The notes below the pieces were generated by a model that saw only the letters and a list, made by a program, of their open reading frames with translations, was not told where the DNA came from and made no database searches. Of a DNA stretch of 64,000 nt, positions 9,231 through 17,787 are shown in pieces. Position 1 is the first letter of the stretch. Each line of letters begins with the position of its first letter. Origin of the DNA: Xanthobacteraceae bacterium (GTDB taxonomy: Bacteria > Pseudomonadota > Alphaproteobacteria > Rhizobiales > Xanthobacteraceae); contig JARBUD010000003.1 in NCBI GenBank assembly GCA_029239875.1, positions 62,001-126,000 on the forward strand, given 5' to 3'. Position numbers and translations under genes: made by a program.

Positions 9231-10448
9231 TCAGCTCCAGGGACGGGCGCACGCTTCCAGCGTGATGACGTCGATCTTGTGTTCGCCCACATGAACGATG
9301 TGCTCGAAGCCGGCCCCCTCGCCCATCTCCCCGCCGAGGAAGGATTCGACCGCCAGCACCATGCCGGGCGCAATGATCTCCTCCGCCGACGCGGTGATGA
9401 AAGGGCTCTCGCAATCCAGCCCCAGCGAATGGCCGAAGAATGGGATCATTGCCGAGAAGCCCGAGCCCCCGCCTCCCCGCCGCGCAATCGCGCGCGTGCC
9501 CGCCGCATGCAGGTCGCAGAGCCGGCGCCCCGGCTCGATCTCGGCGATGACGCTCTCGACCACGGAAATCGAGTCTTCGAGCACCCTCTCCTGAGACGCC
9601 GTCGGGCTGGCGCCGACGATGGTGGAGCGGGTCAGGTCACAATAATAGCCATGGACGACCGGTCCCCAGAGGTCGAAATGCAGCATGTCGCCCGCCTGCA
9701 GCCGGCGCGTGCTGTCCCAGGTCGGAAGCGCCTGCCGGTGGCGATAGCGATGGGCGACCGGCCCGCTGGCGACCGCGACGTCATAGGCCCAGCCGCCGGA
9801 AGCGGCGAGAAAGTGTAGCCCCTCGCCCACGATTTCGCCTTCTGTCCGACCCGGCTGGGAAGCCTGCAGCATGACCTCCATCCATTCGCAGCCGATGCGA
9901 GAGGCATCGCGCAGGAGTTCGACTTCATGCGCGCTCTTGATGAGGCGGATCTTTCCGAGGATGTGATCGGCGGGCGCGAGGACTGTCGACGGCCCAAGAC
10001 CATCGGTGATGCAGATGGCCGCGCTGTGCAAGAGGCCTGACTGGCCGGCCAGCCCGATCCGGTGCCCGCTGAGTCCAAGCTCGGTCGCTACCTTCGCCGT
10101 ATCGCGGTCGACGAAGGTGGAAAGGCGGATATCGTCGACCGCGACCTCGGCCCGATCGATGTCATAGGAATCAGTGACGAGCACCGGTTCCCTCCCCGGC
10201 GCCAGTACGAGGGCAGCATGGCCACGCGCCCGATGCGCATGGCTATCCGGGATATGGCTGACGGCCGACATATGGTTGGTCAGGTAGAGCAGATCCTGGC
10301 AACCGTCGGAGTTCGTAGAGCCCCTCCCCCAGACGATCAGGCCGGCAAGCCCCTCGCGCTCGATCGCCTCCAGCACCCGAGCCCGGCGCATGGCGAACTC
10401 GGCATTGTCCGGACGCGGCAGCGATGTCGGGCGCGGGGTGATCGGCAT
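9231..10448 (-). CDS. M24-family metallohydrolase (creatinase / Xaa-Pro aminopeptidase fold)
   Basis: A 405-aa pita-bread-fold enzyme. The N-terminal creatinase-like domain spans about 1-160. The C-terminal metal site is intact: Asp in LHFDLWG, Asp in GYYCDLTRST, His in FFGHSLGLD, Glu in LAVESFLGG and Glu in GAGFEHIVHV. It would cleave a C-N bond next to Pro-like or guanidino-like groups. Start 10448 has AAAGGAG at good spacing. It is the last gene of a LacI-controlled importer operon (12224-13255 downwards), so its substrate is probably what that importer brings in. A general dipeptidase role is the alternative. Confidence 0.85.
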   Translation of the reverse strand: MPITPRPTSLPRPDNAEFAMRRARVLEAIEREGLAGLIVWGRGSTNSDGCQDLLYLTNHMSAVSHIPDSHAHRARGHAALVLAPGREPVLVTDSYDIDRAEVAVDDIRLSTFVDRDTAKVATELGLSGHRIGLAGQSGLLHSAAICITDGLGPSTVLAPADHILGKIRLIKSAHEVELLRDASRIGCEWMEVMLQASQPGRTEGEIVGEGLHFLAASGGWAYDVAVASGPVAHRYRHRQALPTWDSTRRLQAGDMLHFDLWGPVVHGYYCDLTRSTIVGASPTASQERVLEDSISVVESVIAEIEPGRRLCDLHAAGTRAIARRGGGGSGFSAMIPFFGHSLGLDCESPFITASAEEIIAPGMVLAVESFLGGEMGEGAGFEHIVHVGEHKIDVITLEACARPWS

Positions 10449-10500
10449 GTCTTGCGGCTCCTTTGAACGTCTTGATGCCCGAGACGCGGTGACGTCTCGG

Positions 10501-11310
10501 CTATCCGGCCTTCGTGCCGGCGGCGCGACGGCGTTCCAGCACCAGGGCGACGATGACGCAGGCGATGACGAAGCCGAGTTGGATGGTCGCCACCGCGGCG
10601 ATGGTGGGATCGATGGTGTCGGTCATCCGCCGGTAGAGCTGGACCGGAAGCGTGACGAAGGTCGGCGACTGCAGGAACAGCGCGAGCACCAGCTCGTCGA
10701 ACGAGCCGAGAAAGGCGAGCAGCGTTCCACTCAGTATCGCCGGGCGGATGATCGGAAACGTCACCTGGAAGAATGTCGCCACCGGCGCCGCGCCAAGGCT
10801 TGCCGAGGCCCGCTCGAGGCTCCGATCGAAGGTTTGCAGCGACGCCGCGACCGGGATCACCACGAAGGGCAGGCTCAGTGCCGCATGGGCGATGACGAAG
10901 CCCGACACCGTTCCCGTGAGTTGCCAGCCGAGGAAGACGAGATAGACGCCGAGACCCACGATAATGATGGGTACGACCTGCGGCGCGAGGATCAGCAGCC
11001 GGAGCACCACCATGGCACGCGAATGGCTGCGCACGATGGCGAACGCCGCCAGCGTTCCCAGCACCGCGCACAGTCCGGCGACGAGGAGAGCGACGACGAG
11101 GCTGTTCAGCAGCGCCTGCGTCCATTGCGGCGTCACCAGGTTCGCATAGCGGGCGAGTGTCCAGCTCTGCGGCGGGAAGGCGAAGCTGTCCTCCCCGCTG
11201 AAGCTGATCGGGACGATCACCGCGAGCGGCAGGATGAGCCACAGGCCGATGAGCGTGCACAGCCCGGCGAGTGCCCACCGCGTAGCTTTGCGTCCGGTGT
11301 CCGCGCTCAT
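10501..11310 (-). CDS. ABC transporter permease, PotC type
   Basis: A 269-aa inner-membrane permease with about six hydrophobic segments and the EAA loop ASASLGAAPVATFFQVTFP. Its start overlaps the stop of the other permease by 4 bases (ATGA). It is the C-type half of the second Pot-like importer and lies 52 bases before the M24 gene. Confidence 0.9.
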   Translation of the reverse strand: MSADTGRKATRWALAGLCTLIGLWLILPLAVIVPISFSGEDSFAFPPQSWTLARYANLVTPQWTQALLNSLVVALLVAGLCAVLGTLAAFAIVRSHSRAMVVLRLLILAPQVVPIIIVGLGVYLVFLGWQLTGTVSGFVIAHAALSLPFVVIPVAASLQTFDRSLERASASLGAAPVATFFQVTFPIIRPAILSGTLLAFLGSFDELVLALFLQSPTFVTLPVQLYRRMTDTIDPTIAAVATIQLGFVIACVIVALVLERRRAAGTKAG

Positions 11311-12209
11311 GGTGTCGCCTCATAGGCCCGGCTACGTTTTGACAGGGCGCTGGCGAGCACGAGGGCGGCGACGGTTGCGACCAGCAGCACGAGGGCCATC
11401 GCCCCCGCCCGCCCGAACGCTGCCTGCCGGTAAAACTGCGCGTACATAAGCTGCGACAGCAGCGACTGCTGCGTCGAACCCAGCACCGCTGGCGTGATGA
11501 AGAAGCCGAGCGCCAGCACGAAGACCAGCAGCGCCCCCGCGATAAAGCCCGGCAGAGACAAGGGGAGATAAATATCCCAGAAGGCCCGCGCCGGCCTGGC
11601 CCCGAGGCTTTCGGCCGCGAGCACGAGCCGCGTGTCGATGCCTCGCAGCACCGCGTAGAGCGGCAGCACCATGAAGGGGAAGAGTACGTGCGTCATGCCC
11701 ATCAGCACGGCGGGCATGGTGCCGAGGAAGCGCTGGCGCTCGAAGCCGAGCGCCGCGATGACGTCGTTGAGCGGCCCCTGCATCTGCAGCATCACCACCC
11801 ACGCAAAGTTGCGCAGGAGGATGCCGAAGAACATCGAGACCAGCAGCACACCGAACATGAGGGTGCGCACGGCAGGGCGCACCTGCGTCATCAGATAGGC
11901 ATAGGGGAAGGCCACCAGGCTGGTCAGGACGGTGCTCAGCCCCGCGACGACGAAGGTGCGCAAAAGGATCGCGCGGTTGGCGTCCCGACTGAAGAACCAG
12001 ACCAGATTGTCCAGCCCGCCCACCTGCGGCGCGTCGAACCGCGTGAAGGTGCGCAGCAGGATGGTGGCGGAGGGATAGACGAAGAACAAAGCGAGGAAGG
12101 CAAGGACCGGCAAGGCGACGAGCCACCATCGGTCGATGCCGGCGAGGAACGGCAGGCGCGCTTTGCCCGCCGTCCCCATAACGCCGCCCGAGAGAAGCTG
12201 CCCGCCCAC
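11307..12209 (-). CDS. ABC transporter permease, PotB type
   Basis: A 300-aa inner-membrane permease with about six hydrophobic segments and the EAA loop AAESLGARPARAFWDIYLP. The GTG at 12209 is chosen because GGAGGAG ends about 5 bases before it. An in-frame ATG ten codons later (12179) is the alternative. It is 14 bases downstream of the binding-protein gene and overlaps the next permease. Confidence 0.9.
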   Translation of the reverse strand: MGGQLLSGGVMGTAGKARLPFLAGIDRWWLVALPVLAFLALFFVYPSATILLRTFTRFDAPQVGGLDNLVWFFSRDANRAILLRTFVVAGLSTVLTSLVAFPYAYLMTQVRPAVRTLMFGVLLVSMFFGILLRNFAWVVMLQMQGPLNDVIAALGFERQRFLGTMPAVLMGMTHVLFPFMVLPLYAVLRGIDTRLVLAAESLGARPARAFWDIYLPLSLPGFIAGALLVFVLALGFFITPAVLGSTQQSLLSQLMYAQFYRQAAFGRAGAMALVLLVATVAALVLASALSKRSRAYEATP

Positions 12210-12223
12210 GCCGCTCCTCCCGA

Positions 12224-13255
12224 TTACTGCGCGAAGACCGAGTTGAGGCGGTCTGCCACCGCCGCCTCATTGGAACCCCACCACTTGGTATCCTGCACGA
12301 CGAGCTGGTCGGTGAAGCTGTCCGGGTAGAAGCCCTTCGACTTCCCGTCGAGTGCCGGCGCCGCGCCCTTGGTGCCGACGCCATAGGGGAAGCGCTTGGC
12401 AAGATCGGCCTGTGCGGCATGCGTCGCGGCGAACTGGAGGAAAGCCTTGGCCGCCTCGGCATTCTTCGCGCCGGTCGGGATGGCGAGATTGTCGTAGAGC
12501 GTCACCGCGCCGACGAAGACCGCCTTGATGTCGGGATTGGCCTTGGAGGCATTGAAGGCGCGTCCATTGGGCAGCAGCGCCATGTCGAACTCGCCATTGG
12601 CCAGACCATCCTGGATCGGGGCAAAGGTGTCCTTCAGGATGATAGAGCCCTTCGCCGCCTCGATCTTCTTCACCGCCCGGTCGAGATCGACCGGATAGAT
12701 CGCGGACGGCTTCACGCCATCGGCCAGAAGCGCCGCTTCGACCATTCCCACATTGGCGCCGCTGCGTGCTGCGCGCGTGCCTGGAAACTTCTCTATGTCG
12801 AAGAAGTCAGCCACGCTGGTCGGCGGGGTCGGGTACTTCTTGGCATTGTAGGCGAGGACAAAGGAGAACTTGACGACCGGCACGCCGCACTTGTTGGTGT
12901 CGTAGGTCGCATCGAGCTGCGAACGGTCTAACGCCACCTGCTGGAATACCGTACCGCAATTCGCATCCACGGTGCTGGATTCGATCTCCACCACGTCGAC
13001 GCCGACATTCTTGGCTTCCTGCTGCGTCTGTATCTTGGCGAGATCCGGCGCGTCAGTCTGGTCGATCTTCGCGCCTGTCGCCGCTGCGAAGGGCTGAATC
13101 CATGCGAGGTCCTGATTCTTCTGAAGATCGCCGCCAAAGCCGGCGAATACGAGGCTCTTTCCTTTCAGGTCGGGAAGCGCATCCGCCGCCGCGGGTGTCG
13201 CAAGGGCCAGCGCAAGCGAAAGGCTGGCCGACTGGAGAAACCGGGTCGTCATCAT
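12224..13255 (-). CDS. ABC transporter substrate-binding protein, PotD-like
   Basis: A 343-aa exported binding protein. It starts with two adjacent Met codons (13255 and 13252) after AGAGGAGA and carries a signal peptide, with Leu/Ala core and likely cleavage after TPAAADA. It has the iron/polyamine-type periplasmic binding fold with LVFAGFGGDLQ near the N-terminus. It opens the operon binding protein, two permeases and M24 hydrolase. The best LacI palindrome of the window sits 38-56 bases upstream. Its ligand is unknown; the downstream amide and C-N hydrolases point to an amide or peptide-like nitrogen compound. Confidence 0.9.
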   Translation of the reverse strand: MMTTRFLQSASLSLALALATPAAADALPDLKGKSLVFAGFGGDLQKNQDLAWIQPFAAATGAKIDQTDAPDLAKIQTQQEAKNVGVDVVEIESSTVDANCGTVFQQVALDRSQLDATYDTNKCGVPVVKFSFVLAYNAKKYPTPPTSVADFFDIEKFPGTRAARSGANVGMVEAALLADGVKPSAIYPVDLDRAVKKIEAAKGSIILKDTFAPIQDGLANGEFDMALLPNGRAFNASKANPDIKAVFVGAVTLYDNLAIPTGAKNAEAAKAFLQFAATHAAQADLAKRFPYGVGTKGAAPALDGKSKGFYPDSFTDQLVVQDTKWWGSNEAAVADRLNSVFAQ

Positions 13256-13293
13256 CACTCTCTCCTCTGGAAGTGCCAAGCGCGGAGAATTTT

Positions 13294-13311
13294 TGAAGAA
13301 ACGTTTCTTCA
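13294..13311. promoter_or_regulatory. LacI-family operator, site B (best copy)
   Basis: TGAAGAAACGTTTCTTCA is a perfect 18-bp palindrome between the ATPase stop and the binding-protein start. A degenerate half copy (TTAACGTTTCTG, 13321-13332) follows at once. This marks a separate regulated promoter for the binding-protein operon. Confidence 0.75.
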
Positions 13312-13352
13312 GAAAATGAATTAACGTTTCTGCATTGTCAATCGAATTGATC

Positions 13353-14447
13353 TCAACTTGCGGGAACGATGCGGGTCGCGGAGATGGGGAACCTCACGCA
13401 GACCGCCGCCTCGCTCGGGAGCACCACGTCGGGCGTGCAGGTCACGACCGCGCTGCCGCCGATCTCAAGATCCACAATCATCTTTCGCTGCGAGCCGAGA
13501 TAGACAACCTCGCGCAGGCGGCCCGGCACGCTGTTCCACCCCTCGATCGCGGCCGTCCTTGCCACGACGTGGCAGCGTTCCGGCCGGACGATGGCGGCCG
13601 CCAAACCCGAGGTGGGCGTGCGCGGAGTGCGCTGGCCGGCAATCTCTCGGCACGCGCCAGCTACGGTGCATAGCGCGTCATTGTTCGGCGACACCTCACC
13701 CACCCAGCAATTGGACTCGCCAAGAAACTGAGCGACGAACTGGGTCTCCGGGGCGTCGTAGAGCTCTTCCGCCGTGCCGACCTGCTGGATGCGTCCGGCA
13801 TTGAAGACAGCAATCCGATCCGACATGACCAGCGCCTCTTCCTGGTCGTGGGTAACGAACACGACCGTGGCGCCCAGCTCACGATGGATGCGCTTGAGCT
13901 CAAGCTGCACGGATTCGCGCAGCTTGCGGTCAAGAGCCCCAAGCGGCTCGTCCATCAGCAAGAGGCGCGGCTCGAACACGATGGCGCGCGCGACGGCCAC
14001 GCGCTGTTGCTGGCCGCCGGAGAGCTGCCGTGGCAACCGGTCGGCAAAGATTTCGAGCGACACCATGCGCAACACGTCGTCGACCCGCCGCGCCATCTCG
14101 GCCTTCGCCACGCGCCGCTGCTTCAACGGATAGGCGATGTTTTCACGCACCGTCATGTGCGGGAACAGTGCGTAGTGCTGAAACACCAGCCCGATGTTCC
14201 GCTTGTGCGGCGGAAGCCGGCTGACATCCTCGCCGTCGATCAGGATCTGCCCGCTCGTCGGCTCCTGAAAGCCCGCCAGCAAATTGAGCGCCGTCGTCTT
14301 GCCCGAGCCGCTTGGACCGAGGAGCGTGATGAACTCGCCACGGCGGATCGTCAGATCCAGGCTCTCGATCGCAGTGGGTCCCGCGCCATAGCGCTTGGCG
14401 ACGGAGACGAACCGGACTTCGGCCGCGCTGCTCGAGGGTGCAGTCAT
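13353..14447 (-). CDS. ABC transporter ATP-binding protein, PotA type
   Basis: The 364-aa ATPase of the second importer. Walker A is GPSGSGKTT, the Q-loop region VFQHYALFPHM, the signature LSGGQQQRVAVARA and Walker B LLLMDEPLGALD, with a C-terminal TOBE-like region. The ATG at 14447 has GGAG upstream; the in-frame extension to 14549 enters the divergent promoter. It lies upstream of the binding-protein gene on the same strand. A 97-base gap with operator B separates them, so the importer is probably made from two LacI-controlled promoters. Confidence 0.9.
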   Translation of the reverse strand: MTAPSSSAAEVRFVSVAKRYGAGPTAIESLDLTIRRGEFITLLGPSGSGKTTALNLLAGFQEPTSGQILIDGEDVSRLPPHKRNIGLVFQHYALFPHMTVRENIAYPLKQRRVAKAEMARRVDDVLRMVSLEIFADRLPRQLSGGQQQRVAVARAIVFEPRLLLMDEPLGALDRKLRESVQLELKRIHRELGATVVFVTHDQEEALVMSDRIAVFNAGRIQQVGTAEELYDAPETQFVAQFLGESNCWVGEVSPNNDALCTVAGACREIAGQRTPRTPTSGLAAAIVRPERCHVVARTAAIEGWNSVPGRLREVVYLGSQRKMIVDLEIGGSAVVTCTPDVVLPSEAAVCVRFPISATRIVPAS

Positions 14448-14572
14448 AGGCGCTCCTGCCGTCCCATTTTCCAGAACTACCGATTTCTCGCACCGTGAAG
14501 CGCCACTTCGCCGCCCATTTGGGCGGTCCGCGAAAGCGCTTCTTGACACCAGAGAGGAGATAATCTCACATG

Positions 14573-14613
14573 CAGAAACGTTACTTCAAGAGAAATCTGC
14601 GCAGAAACGTAAG
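14573..14613. promoter_or_regulatory. LacI-family operators, sites D and E, in divergent promoter
   Basis: CAGAAACGTTACTT (14573-14586) matches the palindrome with one core mismatch. A second half copy, CAGAAACGTAAG, follows at 14602-14613. They lie between the divergent ATPase gene (start 14447) and PLP-enzyme gene (start 14640), so one bound repressor could control both. Confidence 0.6.
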
Positions 14614-14639
14614 CAGTCGGCGTGAAAGAGGACCCGCAA

Positions 14640-15851
14640 ATGCTCTCCCAATTCCCGGCGACCGGGCGCTTGCACGAGGCGGTTTTCGAGGAGCTGGCCC
14701 AGTTCAAATCCACCGATGTTGACTGGCGTAGCGGGCGAACGAACTTCTACGTCCAGTTCGGTGGCGACGATGTCTTGCGGGTGGCGAAGGAAGCCGCCGC
14801 GCTCTTCTTCTCCGAGAACGCGCACGGCCTTGCCGCCTTCCCGAGCGTCCAGCGGCTGCAGGCGGATGTGCTCGGCTGGCTGCTCGATCTCGTGCAGGCT
14901 GGCCCGCTCGCCGATGGCTGCCTGACCGCCAGCGGCAGCGAGAGCATCCTGTTCAGCCTCAAGGCAGCACGGGACTGGGCCAAGGCCCGCCGCCCCGACC
15001 TCGTGACGCCGAAGATCATCGTGCCGCGCAGCGCGCATCCCGCCTTCGAGAAGGCCGCCGGCCTACTCGGCCTCGAGGTGGTGCGCACATCCCTGCGGCC
15101 GGACTACCGCGCCGATGTCGCGGCGATGCGCGCGCAGATCTGTCCGCGCACCATCGCGGTCGCGGGGTCGGCCCCGCAATTCGGGCATGGAGTGGTGGAT
15201 CCCATCGCGGAGATCGCCGCCCTCGCCGTCGAGAACAATCTCTGGATGCATGTCGATGCCTGCATAGGCGCGTTGTTCGCGCCCTTCGCAAGGGCCGCAG
15301 GCGCGACGATCCCTGCCTTCGATTTCAGTGTCGACGGCGTCCGTTCGATCTCGGCCGACATCCACAAATACGGCTTCGGCGCCAAGGGCGCTTCCGCCGC
15401 CCTGTTCCGCCACTCCTGCTGGCGTCCTTCCTATGCCTTCGCCTTTGACGACTGGCCGATCGGGTCTTACGGCTCGGTCGGTCTCGCCGGCACGCGTTCG
15501 GCGGCGCCGATAGCGGCGGCCTGGGCCGTGATGCGCTATCTCGGCCATGATGGCTATGTGCGCATCGCGCGGCAGATCCTCGATGCCTTCGAGCAACTGC
15601 GCTCCGGTCTGCAGAGCATCGACGGCGTCGAGATAGTGGGCGAGCCGGACACGCCGGTGCTCGCGTGGCGCCCTCGCGACGTCGCCCTCGGCGATGTCGT
15701 CGCTGCAATGTCGGCACGAGGCTGGTTCGTGCGGACGATGACGGGGCCGCCGGCCATCCATGTCGGCATGATCACCCTTCACCAGGCCCCGGTCGTCGAC
15801 GCCTATCTCGACAGCATCCGCGAGAGCCTCGCCGAGCTTCGCCGCCGCTGA
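14640..15851 (+). CDS. PLP-dependent decarboxylase/lyase-fold enzyme (group II-like)
   Basis: A 403-aa fold-type I PLP enzyme. The cofactor Lys is in SADIHKYGFG, the PLP-ring Asp in MHVDACIGAL, and the stacking His in PRSAHPAFEKAA. The pattern matches the glutamate decarboxylase / sphingosine-phosphate lyase branch. Expected chemistry is decarboxylation or C-C/C-N lyase action on an amino compound. The ATG at 14640 follows AGAGGA at normal spacing; an upstream GTG (14622) is less likely. It starts the run PLP enzyme, SnoaL protein and amidase, and is divergent from the importer ATPase under shared LacI sites. Confidence 0.82.
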   Translation: MLSQFPATGRLHEAVFEELAQFKSTDVDWRSGRTNFYVQFGGDDVLRVAKEAAALFFSENAHGLAAFPSVQRLQADVLGWLLDLVQAGPLADGCLTASGSESILFSLKAARDWAKARRPDLVTPKIIVPRSAHPAFEKAAGLLGLEVVRTSLRPDYRADVAAMRAQICPRTIAVAGSAPQFGHGVVDPIAEIAALAVENNLWMHVDACIGALFAPFARAAGATIPAFDFSVDGVRSISADIHKYGFGAKGASAALFRHSCWRPSYAFAFDDWPIGSYGSVGLAGTRSAAPIAAAWAVMRYLGHDGYVRIARQILDAFEQLRSGLQSIDGVEIVGEPDTPVLAWRPRDVALGDVVAAMSARGWFVRTMTGPPAIHVGMITLHQAPVVDAYLDSIRESLAELRRR

Positions 15852-15878
15852 CGCCGCGGGCCAAAGGAGACATCCGAC

Positions 15879-16256
15879 ATGGACCATGACACCGCACTTC
15901 GCCTGATGGAAAAGCACGGCGATGCCTGGAACGGGCACGACGTCGACGTGCTGATGGCGCTGTTCGCTCCGGATTGCGTCTTCGAGACCGCCGCCGGCCC
16001 GCATCCCTATGGCACGCGCCACTCCGGCCATGCCGCCGTGCGCGATGCCTTTGCCGCCATCTGGGCCGCCTTTCCCGATGCACGTTGGGACGAGGCTCGG
16101 CACATCGCCAGCGGCCATCAGGGTTGCAGCGAATGGACCTTTCGCGGCACGCGGACCGACGGCACTGCCGTCGAGGTTCGCGGCGTTGATCTGCTGCATT
16201 TCCGCGATGGGCTCATCACCCGCAAGGACACGTTCCGCAAGGCGGTGACGCCATGA
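15879..16256 (+). CDS. SnoaL/NTF2-fold protein
   Basis: A 125-aa single-domain cone-fold protein. Features include DAWNGHDVDVLMALFAPDC near the N-terminus and the C-terminal GVDLLHFRDGLITRKDTF, typical of the SnoaL-like/ester-cyclase branch. Members act as isomerases, hydrolases or small ligand binders, and the exact role here is unknown. AAAGGAG precedes the ATG. The stop overlaps the amidase start (ATGA), so the two are coupled. Placement between a PLP enzyme and an amidase suggests it handles an intermediate of the same pathway. Confidence 0.8.
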   Translation: MDHDTALRLMEKHGDAWNGHDVDVLMALFAPDCVFETAAGPHPYGTRHSGHAAVRDAFAAIWAAFPDARWDEARHIASGHQGCSEWTFRGTRTDGTAVEVRGVDLLHFRDGLITRKDTFRKAVTP

Positions 16257-17668
16257 GCCGGATCGGCCCGTGGTCACCCGTTTCCGACATCGCCCACGCC
16301 CTCCACAACGGCACCGTCACGGCACTGGATATGGCCGAGGCGGCACTTGATCGCGCGGCACTGGTGCAGGCCGAACTCAACTGTTTCGCCGAGATCGACG
16401 CTGCCGGTATCCGCAACGCCGCTCGCGACCTCGACCGCCGGCGTGAAGCCGGCGAGACGCTCGGGCCGCTTGCCGGCGTACCGGTGGCGATCAAGGATTG
16501 CACGCCGGTGGCGGGGCTCGGAAACCGTTTCGGCTCGTACGCCTTTGCCAATGAGATCGCACAATCCGACGCTCTCGTCGTGCAGCGCTTCCGCGAGGCG
16601 GATGCGCTCATCCTTGGCAAGACGACGCTGTCGGAATGCGCATCGAGCAGCTTCTGCGTCAGTTCCCTGCACGGCGTCACGCGCAATCCATGGAACCCGG
16701 ACCGCACGCCCGGCGGTTCCTCCGGCGGTTCGGCCGTTGCCGTGGCCACCGGCTGCGTGGCCATCGCACAGGGCACGGACATGGGCGGATCGGTACGTAT
16801 TCCAGCGTCCTGCACAGGTCTCGTCGGCATCAAGCCAGCCGCCGGTCGTATTCCGCTGGACGACCAGCCCTCCTTCGTCGACGACATCCAGCACCACGGA
16901 CTGCTGACGCGCACCGTGGCCGACATGGCCGCGAGCCTCCCCTGCGTCTGCGGGCCCGCTATGTCGGATCCCCGGACCTTCATTCCTAGCCTTCCGTCAC
17001 TCGGCAACGATGCGAATGTGGCTGGCCTGCGGATTGCGGTGAGCGACGACATCGGCTTCTTCGCCGTCGAACCGGAGGTGCGCACCCGCCTTGCCGAAGT
17101 CGCGTCGAGCCTTGAACGCGCCGGCGCCATTGTCGGCCGTCCGGTCCCGAAATGGTCACGCGCGGTGGCCGATGGATGGGTGCGCCACTGGCACGTCTAT
17201 CTCGCGGCCTTCTTCGGCGACGCGCTCGATTCCGTCGGCTCGCTCGCCGACCCGCGACTGGCCGCCGTCATCGCCAAGGGCCGCAGCCATGACGCGGTAT
17301 CGATCAAGCAGCTCGACCTCGTGCGCAAGCAGCAATGGGACGCTCTATCCGAGCTGTTCAGTGATTATGACGTGCTGCTCAGCCCGACCATGACCCGCCC
17401 GGCCGTCGGTGCGGACGAGGATGACGCCCGCTATCACGCCCACACGCCCGACGGGCGAAAGCATGGGCTGGACATGACCTCGGTGTTCAACTGGGTGCCT
17501 TGGTGCCCGGCGGTCAGCGTGCCGGCCGGCCTCTCGACCGACGGCCTGCCCATCGGCCTTCACGTCACCGCCCGGCCGCAACGCGAGGATATCGCGCTGC
17601 GCGTCGCGGCGGGCGTCGAGCAGTCCTGCTCGCACATCTGGCCACCCAAATGGAAACCTCCATACTGA
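16253..17668 (+). CDS. amidase, amidase-signature family
   Basis: A 471-aa enzyme with the Ser-cisSer-Lys triad visible: Lys in PVAIKDCTP, the GGSSGGSA loop, and nucleophile Ser in GTDMGGSVRIPAS. Length is normal. It would hydrolyse a carboxamide to acid and amine or ammonia. It is the last gene of the LacI-controlled plus-strand run. The GatA subunit of tRNA amidotransferase is unlikely because no gatB or gatC is nearby and the context is catabolic. Confidence 0.88.
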   Translation: MSRIGPWSPVSDIAHALHNGTVTALDMAEAALDRAALVQAELNCFAEIDAAGIRNAARDLDRRREAGETLGPLAGVPVAIKDCTPVAGLGNRFGSYAFANEIAQSDALVVQRFREADALILGKTTLSECASSSFCVSSLHGVTRNPWNPDRTPGGSSGGSAVAVATGCVAIAQGTDMGGSVRIPASCTGLVGIKPAAGRIPLDDQPSFVDDIQHHGLLTRTVADMAASLPCVCGPAMSDPRTFIPSLPSLGNDANVAGLRIAVSDDIGFFAVEPEVRTRLAEVASSLERAGAIVGRPVPKWSRAVADGWVRHWHVYLAAFFGDALDSVGSLADPRLAAVIAKGRSHDAVSIKQLDLVRKQQWDALSELFSDYDVLLSPTMTRPAVGADEDDARYHAHTPDGRKHGLDMTSVFNWVPWCPAVSVPAGLSTDGLPIGLHVTARPQREDIALRVAAGVEQSCSHIWPPKWKPPY

Positions 17669-17787
17669 GTGGGACGCGAAGACGCCGCGCTTCTACCGCA
17701 AGCCCCCTACGACACGATCCGCTTCGCCCATATGATCGCCGGAGACCGCATAGGCTGGGGCGCCTATCCCAGACGCGCGCTCAAGGA

